DNA from: Gaoshiqia sp050178015
GTDB taxonomy: Bacteria; Bacteroidota; Bacteroidia; Bacteroidales; Prolixibacteraceae
Length of the DNA: 64,000 nucleotides
NCBI GenBank assembly: GCA_050178015.1
Contig: JBFXGM010000017.1
Coordinates: 44,752 to 108,751, forward strand
Direction of reading: 5' to 3'
Below the pieces are notes generated by a model that saw only the letters and a list, made by a program, of their open reading frames with translations, was not told where the DNA came from and ran no database searches. The translations under genes and the position numbers were made by a program. The number at the start of each line of letters is the position of its first letter. Positions within the stretch are counted from its first letter, which is position 1. Below, piece by piece: positions 28,300 through 36,621 of this stretch.

Positions 28300-29994
28300 C
28301 TATTTTTCTTTATTGAATGGCCAGGCAGCAATGCCCCCTTCCATCACTTTTACATTGGTATAGCCATGGTGTTTAAGCAACATGGCCGCTTCGTAACCGC
28401 GCAGCGAGATCTTGCAATAGGTGATAATTTCTTTGCTCTTATCTTCAGGAAGTTCGTTCATGCGTTTGCGCAACATGCCTACCGGAATAAGCGTTTCGCC
28501 AATCCCCAGTCGTGTTTCTTCATACTCATCGGCACCGCGGGTGTCCAGGATAAACAGGTTTTCGCCGCGATCTACTTTCTGCTTAACTTCGAGCGCCGAA
28601 ATTCCTTCAAACAAACCATGCATTTTATTTTGAAGAATATGCGCTGTGGCAATACTGTGGTCGATGGCTAATGAGAAGGGTGGGGCATACGGAAGGTCGG
28701 CATTTACCATATCGTCAACCGTGAGGCCGCCTTTGATGGCTGTTGCCCAAATAGCCAGTTGTTTGCTCACATCGCCTGGCCCTACACATTGGGCGCCCAG
28801 TATGGTGCCGGTTTCGGTTTCGGCGATTAGCTTTGTTACCAGTAATTTACCTTCCATAAAGCCCGGTTTGTCGGGGCTGGCATTGATCACTTTCACAAAG
28901 TCAATTCCGGCGGCGAGTGCTTTTTCTTCGGAAAGCCCGGTGATACCAACACCGTATTCAAACAACTTACAGACGCCGGTTTGGATGGTTCCCGGGAAAG
29001 TGGCCACATTTCCCCGGATGCAGTTTTCGCCGGCTACGCGGCCTTCCAGGTTGGCCAAGTCGCCGTATGGGGCCAGCACTTTTTGACCGGTAATCAGGTT
29101 GGTAATTTCGCAGCAGTCGCCTGCTGCATAAATATCGGGGTCGCTGGTTTGCATGTGTTCATTCACTGAAATACCACCGAGGGACCCAATCTCGATTCCC
29201 GCTTCGCGTGCCAGGGCCACATTCGGACGCACACCGATTGCTACCACTGCCAGTTCACACGGAATTTCGGTACCGTTTTGCAGCTTAACGGCAACCAGCT
29301 TCCCGTTCTCGCCGATAAACTCGGCCACCCCGTTTTTGGTGATTACGTTGGCTTTCGTTTTCAGGTAATTTTCTACCAGTTTGGCCAATTTCCAATCCAG
29401 GAAAGTAAGTAGTTGGGGCAGCAGTTCGATCATGGTGAGCTCGATGCCCGAAAGTTGTAAAGCCTCGAGTGTTTCGATGCCAATTAATCCGCCACCAATG
29501 ACCACCGCTTTTTTGATTTTGCCTTCGTCGCGTATTTTTCGGAGGTAATCGGCATCCTGCATCGATTGTAATGTGGAAATGCCTTCAAGCTCAATTCCCT
29601 TTATTGGCGGTCTGTTTGCAGTGGCTCCGGTAGCAATCACCAATTTGTCATAGGCTTGCACTCCTGTTTCACCTGTAACCAGGTCTTTGTATTCAACGGT
29701 CTTGTTTTTCCGATCAATGCGGGTGATTTCGGTATTGATCCGGGCCACAATTCCTTTGGCATTCCAATAGAATTTGGGGTCGCGAACCACTCCTGTGGGG
29801 GTGCACAACAGTTTGTTCCGATCGTCGAAAAAGCCACCCACAAAATAAGGAAACCCGCAGGAGGCCATGGAAAGGTCCGGTCCTTTCTGGAACATGGTGA
29901 TTTCGGCAAATTCGTCCATTCGGCGTGCACGGGCTGCTGCTTTTGGCCCTGCTGCCGAACCGCCAATTACAATTATTTTTTTATGATTTTCCAT
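28300..29994 (-). CDS. CoA-disulfide reductase-type flavoprotein with C-terminal rhodanese domain
   Basis: This 564-residue protein joins a pyridine-nucleotide disulfide oxidoreductase (about 1-450) to a rhodanese domain (about 460-562). The FAD motif is IGGSAAGPKAA, the single redox cysteine sits in MASCGFPY (C46), and the NAD(P)H motif is VIGGGLIGIETL. The rhodanese cysteine loop is TYCKISLRG. Relatives reduce CoA disulfide, persulfides or polysulfide and bind sulfane sulfur. It is the last gene of the 36.6-28.3 kb operon, so a link to sulfur supply for metal clusters is plausible but inferred. Confidence 0.88.
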   Translation of the reverse strand: MENHKKIIVIGGSAAGPKAAARARRMDEFAEITMFQKGPDLSMASCGFPYFVGGFFDDRNKLLCTPTGVVRDPKFYWNAKGIVARINTEITRIDRKNKTVEYKDLVTGETGVQAYDKLVIATGATANRPPIKGIELEGISTLQSMQDADYLRKIRDEGKIKKAVVIGGGLIGIETLEALQLSGIELTMIELLPQLLTFLDWKLAKLVENYLKTKANVITKNGVAEFIGENGKLVAVKLQNGTEIPCELAVVAIGVRPNVALAREAGIEIGSLGGISVNEHMQTSDPDIYAAGDCCEITNLITGQKVLAPYGDLANLEGRVAGENCIRGNVATFPGTIQTGVCKLFEYGVGITGLSEEKALAAGIDFVKVINASPDKPGFMEGKLLVTKLIAETETGTILGAQCVGPGDVSKQLAIWATAIKGGLTVDDMVNADLPYAPPFSLAIDHSIATAHILQNKMHGLFEGISALEVKQKVDRGENLFILDTRGADEYEETRLGIGETLIPVGMLRKRMNELPEDKSKEIITYCKISLRGYEAAMLLKHHGYTNVKVMEGGIAAWPFNKEK

Positions 29995-30040
29995 GATGTT
30001 GAAATGATTATTGAGTTATTAGTCATTGTTCATTTGGTGA

Positions 30041-30826
30041 TTAAAGCTGGATTTGTTGGCCGGTTTTTAGCTGGGGTGTGTTGAATTTTAAATGAAAAGC
30101 AGCAAGCGCCGGAAGTTCCGTACAATGAGACGGAATAATCCTACCCACCTTTTCGTGCTCAAAATACTGGATGGTTTGCCGGGTTTGTTCGTTGTTGTGT
30201 TTCAGGTGAAAACCGCCCAGTACTGTGCTTATTGAGCTTGTTCCAGTCACCTGTTTAGCGTATTCGCATATGTTGCAAATGCCGGAGTGGGCGCAACCCG
30301 AGATCACCACAAGCTGGTCGTTTACAATCAACGCCAGGGCCGAATCGTCCGGAACGAAATCATCGTTCCCGTTTTCATCGCAAAAACTGGTGGTCTGCGA
30401 TTCAAAATTGTTTTTTCGGGGGATTTCGCCCAAAAAGAAAAGGTGTTTGGAGATTTGGAAAGGCCCGGTTGTCGTGTGCAAATCAAATTTTTGACTGAGC
30501 GTATCGTGATCCAACGATAAGCCAATAGGTGTGCCATCGGCCTTTCTGTAGCGTTTCATGAAAGCAGCCGGATGAGTAAGCAGTGGTTTATTTTCGATAT
30601 ACCGAAGTCCATCGCCGTGGTCCCAATGGCCGTGGCTCAGCACAATTTGGTCAACCGATTTTTGCAAGTCAATATTCATTTTCGAAGCATTGCGCAGAAA
30701 GACATCGCTGGATCCCGTGTCAAATAAAATTGTGTGCCCGTCGATCTCAATCAGGTACGAAAGGCCATGCTCGGCCAAAAAGTGGCCGCCCGCTGTGTTT
30801 TCAGTTAAAACAGTTAGTTTCGGCAT
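30041..30826 (-). CDS. Metallo-beta-lactamase-fold hydrolase (COG1237 type)
   Basis: This 261-residue protein has the zinc motif SHGHWDHGDGL near residue 65, ISGCAHSGICN near 175 and a final IIPSHCTE. It matches the MBL branch often labelled dihydropterin-aminobenzene phosphate synthase-like, seen next to NifX-type and Mrp genes in anaerobes. The true substrate is unknown. Its start overlaps the end of the thioesterase gene by 26 bp, so it is translationally linked to the operon. Confidence 0.82.
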   Translation of the reverse strand: MPKLTVLTENTAGGHFLAEHGLSYLIEIDGHTILFDTGSSDVFLRNASKMNIDLQKSVDQIVLSHGHWDHGDGLRYIENKPLLTHPAAFMKRYRKADGTPIGLSLDHDTLSQKFDLHTTTGPFQISKHLFFLGEIPRKNNFESQTTSFCDENGNDDFVPDDSALALIVNDQLVVISGCAHSGICNICEYAKQVTGTSSISTVLGGFHLKHNNEQTRQTIQYFEHEKVGRIIPSHCTELPALAAFHLKFNTPQLKTGQQIQL

Positions 30827-31253
30827 ATTGCTTGGTTAAATGATTTTCAAGAGCCTGAATGATAAATTCCGGCACCCGCATGGGTTTCCGGGAATGGCTG
30901 TCAACAAAAACAACCGACGATTCGGCTGTGCAGATGCGTTCGCCGGTTTCGTTACGGATTTCAAAATGAAAAGAAAAGCGCGTGGAAGGCATTTCTGAAA
31001 TAGTGGTTTTGATGGACAGCAATTCGTCGTAACAGGCTGGTTTTAAATAGCGCAGATTCATACTGATCACCGGAAGCATTATTCCCTGGCTTTCCAGGGT
31101 GCTGTCGTCAATACCAAATTGCCGCAGTAATTCAGTGCGAGCCTGATGACAATAGCTGACGTAATTGGCGTGGTAAACATACCCCATGCGGTCAACTTCG
31201 CCATAACGCGGGCGCAGTTTAAAGATTCCCACAATCTCATTGTTTTCGTTCAT
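30801..31253 (-). CDS. YbgC-type acyl-CoA thioesterase
   Basis: This 150-residue hot-dog-fold protein has the 4-hydroxybenzoyl-CoA thioesterase signature YGEVDRMGYVYHANYV, with the catalytic aspartate at its start, and RTELLRQFG on the following helix. It hydrolyses acyl-CoA esters in the cytoplasm; the acyl group is unknown. It overlaps trmO by four bases (ATGA) and the MBL gene by 26. Confidence 0.86.
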   Translation of the reverse strand: MNENNEIVGIFKLRPRYGEVDRMGYVYHANYVSYCHQARTELLRQFGIDDSTLESQGIMLPVISMNLRYLKPACYDELLSIKTTISEMPSTRFSFHFEIRNETGERICTAESSVVFVDSHSRKPMRVPEFIIQALENHLTKQYAETNCFN

Positions 31254-31735
31254 TTTAAAAACCTCCCGTCATCTTTGGTGGAAGCATGTTTATGGGCATT
31301 GTTTTCCAGCCAGCCGGTTTTTTCGACAGTTACCGCATCAAACTGCGGAACGTACGGTTTGATGTCCAGTAGCGGGGTACCGTCCACAATGTCCACGCCG
31401 TCAATAAAAATCCGGCTTCCCCTAATTTCGGTAATTCGGACAATGGAAAAACCAATCGGATTGGGCCGAGCGGGACTTCGGGTTGCAAATATCCCGTGTT
31501 CATGGTCGTCCATAAAAGGTTTCACGGTCAGCATAGGTTTTTCGATCAGGTGAAAATGATAGAGCAAAATCACATGCGAGAAACCGTCCAGGTCAGTCAG
31601 CCCTTCAATATACTCAGGGAAAATTTCAATTTCACCCGGTGAGTTTTTAGCCCCGGAAAACTGAATGGGTGTCCCTTCCGGTTTTTTGTTGGTAGAATGA
31701 ATGATCCCGATAGGGGTGTATGTGATCCAATCCAT
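31250..31735 (-). CDS. trmO: tRNA (N6-threonylcarbamoyladenosine(37)-N6)-methyltransferase TrmO
   Basis: This 161-residue protein is a TrmO/YaeB (UPF0066) domain. It shows the opening PIGIIHS segment and the signature ATRSPARPNPIGFS near residue 85, followed by DGVDIVDGTPLLDIKPYVP. It methylates t6A37 of threonine tRNA in E. coli. It has only the core beta-barrel domain, as many bacterial members do. It follows mrp after 11 bp in the operon. Confidence 0.87.
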   Translation of the reverse strand: MDWITYTPIGIIHSTNKKPEGTPIQFSGAKNSPGEIEIFPEYIEGLTDLDGFSHVILLYHFHLIEKPMLTVKPFMDDHEHGIFATRSPARPNPIGFSIVRITEIRGSRIFIDGVDIVDGTPLLDIKPYVPQFDAVTVEKTGWLENNAHKHASTKDDGRFLK

Positions 31736-31746
31736 AAAAAGTACGT

Positions 31747-32562
31747 TTAAACAGGGGTTACTAACAATTGACTTACTTGTTGGGCCAACTGTTGAAATTG
31801 ATCTCCGATAAGATGGTCAGCAGAGGAGAATATGGTTTTTCCACTGTCGCTCAGTTCGCAAACATCGGCTACGAGCGGGATCTTCGCAAGAAGAGGGACA
31901 CCGAGTTGGTGTGCCAGATTTTCGCCGCCCCCTTGCCCAAAAAGGTAATACTTTTCGTCGGAATGTTGCGCCGGTGTGAAGTACGACATATTCTCGACCA
32001 CGCCCAGCACGGGGGTCTGGATCAGCGGGGTGTTGAACATATCCGCTGCCTTTTGGGCATCAGCCACCGCAATTTGCTGTGGAGTGGTTACCAGGATGGC
32101 ACCTGTCAGGTTTAATTTTTGGATCGTGGTAAGCTGAATGTCGCCGGTTCCGGGAGGGAAATCGATAATCAGGAAATCGGTTTCGCCCCAACGGGTGGTT
32201 GATAGGAGCTGGACAAGCCCTGCAGAGGCTGCCGGTCCGCGCCAAATCAGCGATTTTTTGGACAGGATGAAAAATCCGATAGACATGATTTTGACGCCGT
32301 ACTTTTCAATTGGGATGATCTGCTCGTGTTCTCCTTCCTTTACTACTTCTGGTTTTTGGTCCTGAAGGCCAAAGAATATTGGCGCGGAGGGGCCGTAGAG
32401 GTCGGCATCAAATAGGGCCGTTTTATAACCTTCGCGAGCCAATGCCACGGCCAGGTTAGCGGAAACGGTCGATTTTCCGACACCACCTTTGCCGGATGCC
32501 ACTACAATGACATTTTTCACCCCGGGCATAGTTATTTTTTCAAATGGATCTTGCGGTTTCAT
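31747..32562 (-). CDS. Mrp/NBP35-family P-loop ATPase
   Basis: This 271-residue protein has the deviant Walker A ASGKGGVGKST near residue 23 and the Mrp signature ENMSYF near 205. Neither an N-terminal MIP18/DUF59 domain nor the CxxC expected after ENMSYF is present; TPAQHSDEKYY stands there, so a bridging Fe-S cluster on that motif is unlikely. The family carries Fe-S or mixed metal clusters; DVU2109 is the analogous Mrp protein in the Desulfovibrio ORP locus. It overlaps the upstream ATPase by 23 bp. Confidence 0.88.
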   Translation of the reverse strand: MKPQDPFEKITMPGVKNVIVVASGKGGVGKSTVSANLAVALAREGYKTALFDADLYGPSAPIFFGLQDQKPEVVKEGEHEQIIPIEKYGVKIMSIGFFILSKKSLIWRGPAASAGLVQLLSTTRWGETDFLIIDFPPGTGDIQLTTIQKLNLTGAILVTTPQQIAVADAQKAADMFNTPLIQTPVLGVVENMSYFTPAQHSDEKYYLFGQGGGENLAHQLGVPLLAKIPLVADVCELSDSGKTIFSSADHLIGDQFQQLAQQVSQLLVTPV

Positions 32563-33424
32563 GACAAATAAGTTTATTCCAAATCAATTTAATTTCGTTG
32601 CTAATTTCTGAATCGGGAGCCCAATCAATGATGCTTTGGCAGTTTACCATAGCATCCACAATCAACCTGTCAAACGGAATTTTGCCAATTACAGGGATCT
32701 TCATGTATTGGCACCATTTTTCCAGTTCATCGCTGATGCGGGTGTTCAGGTCGTATTTATTAATCACTACACTGGAGTGGATCCGAAATTGTCCGGCCAG
32801 CTCGACGATGCGTTTTAAATCGTGCATGCCGGACTGGGTTGGCTCCGTAACCAGGACCACTTCGTCGGCACCCGTCATGCTCGAAATGGCCGGGCACCCG
32901 ATACCCGGAGGGCCGTCAATCAAAATCAGTTCGGCCCCGATTTCATTGGCAGCCTCACGGGCTTGTTCGCGCACAATATTGACCAGTTTGCCCGAGTTGT
33001 CTTCGCCTGGTGCCAGTCGGGCATGGATCATTTTCCCGTTGACAATGTTGGCGGCATACCAGCGGCTTTTATCATGCTCCACCATGCTGATGGCCTGCGC
33101 CGGGCAAACTCTTTCACACAACTGGCACCCATCGCAGGCAGTTTCGGTAATCAGATACTTCCCGTTTACTTCGCGGATCGCGTCAAAACGGCAGTAATCC
33201 ATGCAGGTTCCGCAACCGGTACATTTGTCGTCATCGATCACCGCCTTTTGTCCTGAAACGTAAACTTCTTCCCGGTAGTTTTCGGGATGAAGGACAATGT
33301 GCAGGTTGGCGGCATCTACGTCGCAATCGGCCACGATAATTTTAGAGGCCAATGTGGCCAGTGCTGCGCTGAGGCTTGATTTTCCGGTTCCCCCTTTTCC
33401 GCTTAAAACGACTATTTCTTTCAT
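32540..33424 (-). CDS. MinD-superfamily P-loop ATPase with 2[4Fe-4S] ferredoxin insertion (B)
   Basis: This 294-residue protein carries a deviant Walker A at LSGKGGTGKSS. An inserted ferredoxin-like segment follows at about residues 60-115, with two cysteine quartets: CTGCGTCMDYC and CDGCQLCERVC. LIDGPPGIGCP is the switch motif near 170. This architecture matches DVU2103/DVU2104 of the Desulfovibrio ORP complex. It overlaps its sister gene by four bases. Role in loading or reducing a metal cluster is inferred. Confidence 0.88.
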   Translation of the reverse strand: MKEIVVLSGKGGTGKSSLSAALATLASKIIVADCDVDAANLHIVLHPENYREEVYVSGQKAVIDDDKCTGCGTCMDYCRFDAIREVNGKYLITETACDGCQLCERVCPAQAISMVEHDKSRWYAANIVNGKMIHARLAPGEDNSGKLVNIVREQAREAANEIGAELILIDGPPGIGCPAISSMTGADEVVLVTEPTQSGMHDLKRIVELAGQFRIHSSVVINKYDLNTRISDELEKWCQYMKIPVIGKIPFDRLIVDAMVNCQSIIDWAPDSEISNEIKLIWNKLICHETARSI

Positions 33425-34275
33425 GATGCTTTCTTTTCAAGTGTTTCGTACAATTGAGCAAACAGCTCACGATATTCGTCAAGTGAATCGGTAATCAATA
33501 TCCCTTCGGAATAGCTTGCCGCAATTTTTCGGTCGAAGGGAATTTCGGCCAGCAGTTGAATTTTGTTTTCAGCTAAATATTCCTGTACGGCATTGTTGCC
33601 CAAACCTGCCCGATTGATGACTACGCCAAATGACTTTCCCAACTCCTGAAGGGTTTCAACCGACAATTTCAGGTCATTCAGTCCAAAGGGAGTGGGTTCG
33701 GTAACCAATACCACATAATCGGCTTGTTCAACTGTGGCGATAAAGGGACAGGAGGTGCCGGGAGGTGCGTCGAAAATGGCAAAATGCCCGTTTTCGGCAT
33801 CTTTGATGGCTTCGCGAATTAAAGGCACTGACGAATAAACACCGACTTCGATCCGGCTTTCATAAAGCGCTGAATGATCATCCACGTCGTATTTGGTGAT
33901 AGCTCCGATCATTTTTTCTTTTTCGGTGATGGCGCCGCGCTGGCAGGCGTACAGACAGGCGCCGCAATCGTGACAAAGATCTTCAACTACTTGAATGTGT
34001 CGGATTTCAGGTAAAACCAGTATGGCATTGTAGTGGCAATATTCCTGACATTTTCCGCAATAGGTGCATTTATCGGTATCGATGACCGGAATGTTTTGGG
34101 TGACCAGTTGTTCATCGATGAGGTTCCCGTTGATAAACTGTTGGTCATTGGGTTCTTCCGAGTCACAATCAATCAGGATTACCGGTTCTCCTGCTTTTCG
34201 GATGGTCTGAAACAGGTTGGTAGCAACCAGTGTTTTCCCGGTTCCGCCTTTTCCGCTTGCAATGGCTATTTTCAT
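33421..34275 (-). CDS. MinD-superfamily P-loop ATPase with 2[4Fe-4S] ferredoxin insertion (A)
   Basis: This 284-residue protein is the sister of the next gene. It has Walker A ASGKGGTGKTL at residues 6-16, two ferredoxin quartets (CTYCGKCQEYC and CHDCGACLYAC) at about 70-110, and the FDAPPGTSCP switch near 165. The two ATPases share architecture but are diverged, as expected for a heterodimer. It overlaps the DUF89 gene by four bases. Confidence 0.88.
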   Translation of the reverse strand: MKIAIASGKGGTGKTLVATNLFQTIRKAGEPVILIDCDSEEPNDQQFINGNLIDEQLVTQNIPVIDTDKCTYCGKCQEYCHYNAILVLPEIRHIQVVEDLCHDCGACLYACQRGAITEKEKMIGAITKYDVDDHSALYESRIEVGVYSSVPLIREAIKDAENGHFAIFDAPPGTSCPFIATVEQADYVVLVTEPTPFGLNDLKLSVETLQELGKSFGVVINRAGLGNNAVQEYLAENKIQLLAEIPFDRKIAASYSEGILITDSLDEYRELFAQLYETLEKKAS

Positions 34276-35174
34276 GCTGTCTTTCTTGTGTTATTCGTGT
34301 TGTGCTTCACCACAAAACTGCCTTTCGAAACTCCGAGACGTTCGGCAATCACATCGCATTTTACCATGAGCAGGAAAAACAGGTTGTTGGCCGGGTGATC
34401 CAGCAATCCTTCCAGGTTTCCTTGTCCTTTGGAAATGATGACATCGGCGGTGTTAAACACTTCTCTGAATTCCCCGGAGCAATGGTCCAAAATGGTTGAC
34501 GGGGCATCAAAGCCGTTCGAAATAACAGGCACCAGTTTGTCCATTCCTACATAGGTTGCATCCTCAAGGGTAACATCATTGATAATTGGCGCCCCGCGCA
34601 CGGCATAAACCAGATTTGGATGATTGATAGTTTCAATAAATAACTTGTCGAACACCACCTCGCCATTATTATCGCCGAGATACAAAACGGTATTTGCCTG
34701 GCTTAATGCTGTTTTAAGTTCGTTTGAGTGGTCAATCCCGAAGTCAGAATTAAGCACCAAATCGATGGTTTCATCCAGGTTGTATTGGTCATTCACGGCA
34801 AAATCGATAATGTTGCCTGCGATAGCCAATCTGAGCGCCATGTCAAACGGGTCGGTGGCTGTTTCAACTTTTTTCTTGAGTGTCTGGTACATCGAAAGTA
34901 CCTGATCATTGCTTTGCTTTTTCCCTTGCAAATACGGATCGGCCTGACCGGTATATTTCTTCAGCCGGATGTGCAATTCCCTGGAAAATTGAGGTGTTGA
35001 AAGTGTTTTACTTCCTTCGAGATATAATTGCATCATCTCGCCGGTAAAATGGTTTGCTTCTTCGGTTGTCAATTGCTCTTTTTTCAGCAATCGCTCAAAA
35101 GCCCGGTTAAAACAAAAAAAGCAGCGGTAGTCAAAACCCATAAAATATTGTTTAATGGTCGCAGGCGTTTGCAC
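34272..35174 (-). CDS. DUF89/ARMT1-type metal-dependent phosphatase-like protein
   Basis: This 300-residue protein shows the DUF89 core motifs YLGDNNGEVVFDKL near residue 160 and ISKGQGNLEGL near 250. It also has an N-terminal CFFCFNRA with a CxxC pair. Members with known activity are damage-control phosphatases using Co, Ni or Mn, acting on phosphometabolites. The CxxC subgroup is prokaryotic and uncharacterised as far as I know. It overlaps the NifX-type gene by 23 bp and the ATPase gene by four. Confidence 0.82.
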   Translation of the reverse strand: MQTPATIKQYFMGFDYRCFFCFNRAFERLLKKEQLTTEEANHFTGEMMQLYLEGSKTLSTPQFSRELHIRLKKYTGQADPYLQGKKQSNDQVLSMYQTLKKKVETATDPFDMALRLAIAGNIIDFAVNDQYNLDETIDLVLNSDFGIDHSNELKTALSQANTVLYLGDNNGEVVFDKLFIETINHPNLVYAVRGAPIINDVTLEDATYVGMDKLVPVISNGFDAPSTILDHCSGEFREVFNTADVIISKGQGNLEGLLDHPANNLFFLLMVKCDVIAERLGVSKGSFVVKHNTNNTRKTA

Positions 35175-35487
35175 CGGAAACCAAGGAGTTTGTCAGCCAG
35201 TCTTCAACTAATTCGGCGGGTTGTTTCGGTTGAGCGCCAACCGTCACCTGGATGTTTTGTCCATTAAACAGGTTGATGGCTCTTTGTCCAATTCCGCCGG
35301 CAATAACGTGGGTTACCCCATGTTCGCTGAGCCACTGGGGTAACAGTCCCGGTTCGTGCGGGGGTGGGGTAACCAAATTTTGTACAGTTATTTTTCCATC
35401 CATTGTTTCGATGATGGCAAATTGTTGGCAGTGGCCAAAGTGAGAACATAAACGTCCGTTTTCGAGTGGAATAGCAAATTTCTTCAT
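35152..35487 (-). CDS. NifX/NafY-type dinitrogenase cofactor-family protein (2)
   Basis: This 111-residue protein is a stand-alone NifB/NifX/NafY-fold domain. It opens with KKFAIPLENGRLCSHFGHC, the strand and glycine-histidine loop that in relatives contacts the metal cluster, and keeps GAGIGQRA-like geometry as GGIGQRAINLF. Small proteins of this family carry FeMo-cofactor precursors or, in the orange protein ORP, a Mo-Cu sulfide cluster. Nitrogenase genes are absent from the window. Confidence 0.85.
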   Translation of the reverse strand: MKKFAIPLENGRLCSHFGHCQQFAIIETMDGKITVQNLVTPPPHEPGLLPQWLSEHGVTHVIAGGIGQRAINLFNGQNIQVTVGAQPKQPAELVEDWLTNSLVSGANACDH

Positions 35488-35573
35488 GTGTTTTTCAAGT
35501 TTTTTTGTTTTAAAATTTTAAAAATCAGTCGGCAACACGTTTGCCGGGCTGCCGACTGGATTACAAACATGGA

Positions 35574-35807
35574 TTACCAGCGGTTGCGAAAACCGCGTCC
35601 AAGCCAGCGTCCTCGTTTCAATCCGAGGCCAAATCCAAATCCTCTGTTTCCAAAGGCTGCATCATCAGATATTGCATCGGGATTTGGGCTTTGTGCTGAT
35701 CCGGAATTTTTTTCTGAAGGAATATTGCCCCTGTTTGCACAGCGGCCTCTTCCCCGTCCGGTCATAGGACCCTCTCCTTGTGGCCCTCTTCTGTTAAATC
35801 CAGGCAT
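35574..35807 (-). CDS. DUF5320 family small protein
   Basis: This 77-residue Gly/Arg/Asn-rich protein begins with the DUF5320 signature: PGFNRRGPQGEGPMTG followed by GRGRGRCAN. Such proteins almost always sit beside NifX-type and MinD-ferredoxin genes in anaerobes; no activity is known to me. The single cysteine lies in that signature. It stands between the two NifX-type genes, 21 bp after the first. Confidence 0.82.
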   Translation of the reverse strand: MPGFNRRGPQGEGPMTGRGRGRCANRGNIPSEKNSGSAQSPNPDAISDDAAFGNRGFGFGLGLKRGRWLGRGFRNRW

Positions 35808-35828
35808 ACTTACCTCCTTTCAGGTTGG

Positions 35829-36149
35829 TTAATTTTGGTTGATCAGTTTAATAATTTCATCGACAGATTTTTCAGGTCCGTTAAACATGATCATTTGAAT
35901 CTGAAGGCCTTCCAAAATAGCTTTTACTTTTCCGCCAAATTCGCCCGAAATAATTTGTTTAACGCCTTTTGACGCAATCAGCTGTACCGAGGCCGGTCCA
36001 GCTCCTTCAGCACTCTCTTTGTTTGGATTTTGGATGAATTCGGTCGATCCGTTTTCGGTATCGTAGATGGCAAAATAGGAACACCGGCCAAACCGGCTGT
36101 CCAGCTTGGCTTCGGGCTTATTCTCCGATGCGGTAATGGCGATTTTCAT
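35829..36149 (-). CDS. NifX/NafY-type dinitrogenase cofactor-family protein (1)
   Basis: This 106-residue protein is a second stand-alone NifX-fold domain. It opens with MKIAITASENKPEAKLDSRF and has the FGRC turn that corresponds to FGHC in its neighbour, then SKGVKQIISGEFG. It is the closest in layout to orange protein/MTH1175-type members. It lies 18 bp downstream of the DUF134 regulator. Confidence 0.85.
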   Translation of the reverse strand: MKIAITASENKPEAKLDSRFGRCSYFAIYDTENGSTEFIQNPNKESAEGAGPASVQLIASKGVKQIISGEFGGKVKAILEGLQIQMIMFNGPEKSVDEIIKLINQN

Positions 36150-36167
36150 AGTTTTTAAATTAATACG

Positions 36168-36599
36168 TTATAAATTGAATTTGTAATTGACATTTTCCTG
36201 AAATTGCTCAATATCGGTTGAGCCGCAGATAGTGCAATTTTCAGGCTCTTTCCCGGCAGAGGAATATCGAAACCAATTGGTACATTTCTTACACCGAAAC
36301 GCCGGATGGTTAAAATAAACATCACCGCCACGGAATACAATTGGCCTGCCTTCTACTAATGATCGGGCCACTTTTTTTCGGGCCGAATCATAAATACGGG
36401 CAAAGGTGGAACGGGAAACATCCATTTGTTCGGCCCCGTCTTCCTGTCCCATCTTTAAGTAGTCGTTCAATCGAATTGCTTCGTATTCTTCATAGCTCAT
36501 CCAAATGGGTTCTCGCTGCCTTCCCAAGTTTCCGATAGTCTGAAAGCCTTTGCTTTCAGGTGGTCCGTAGATTCGTCTATGGCGTTTTCTTCTGGGCAT
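36168..36599 (-). CDS. DUF134 family DNA-binding protein with C-terminal zinc-ribbon-like motif
   Basis: This 143-residue protein starts with the DUF134 signature MPRRKRHRRI. It has a helix-turn-helix (EDGAEQMDVSRSTFARIYD, about 55-75) and ends with a four-cysteine motif, CKKCTNWF and CTICGSTD, likely a zinc ribbon. The ATG at 36599 is preferred over one four codons upstream because the family starts at MPRRK. As the first gene of the ORP-like operon, it is the likely local regulator, in place of the sigma-54 activator of Desulfovibrio. Confidence 0.85.
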   Translation of the reverse strand: MPRRKRHRRIYGPPESKGFQTIGNLGRQREPIWMSYEEYEAIRLNDYLKMGQEDGAEQMDVSRSTFARIYDSARKKVARSLVEGRPIVFRGGDVYFNHPAFRCKKCTNWFRYSSAGKEPENCTICGSTDIEQFQENVNYKFNL

Positions 36600-36621
36600 T
36601 ATAATGAACATTTGACCAATA

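Noticed and set aside
31747..32562. Loss of the CxxC motif in Mrp as evidence of a broken gene
   Set aside because: As I recall, Mrp proteins of Bacteroidota commonly lack this pair, and the P-loop and other motifs are intact, so it is a lineage trait rather than damage.
35152..36149. Nitrogenase cofactor genes indicating nitrogen fixation
   Set aside because: The proteins are stand-alone NifX-fold domains with DUF5320 and MinD-ferredoxin neighbours; no nif structural or nifB/E/N gene is in the window.
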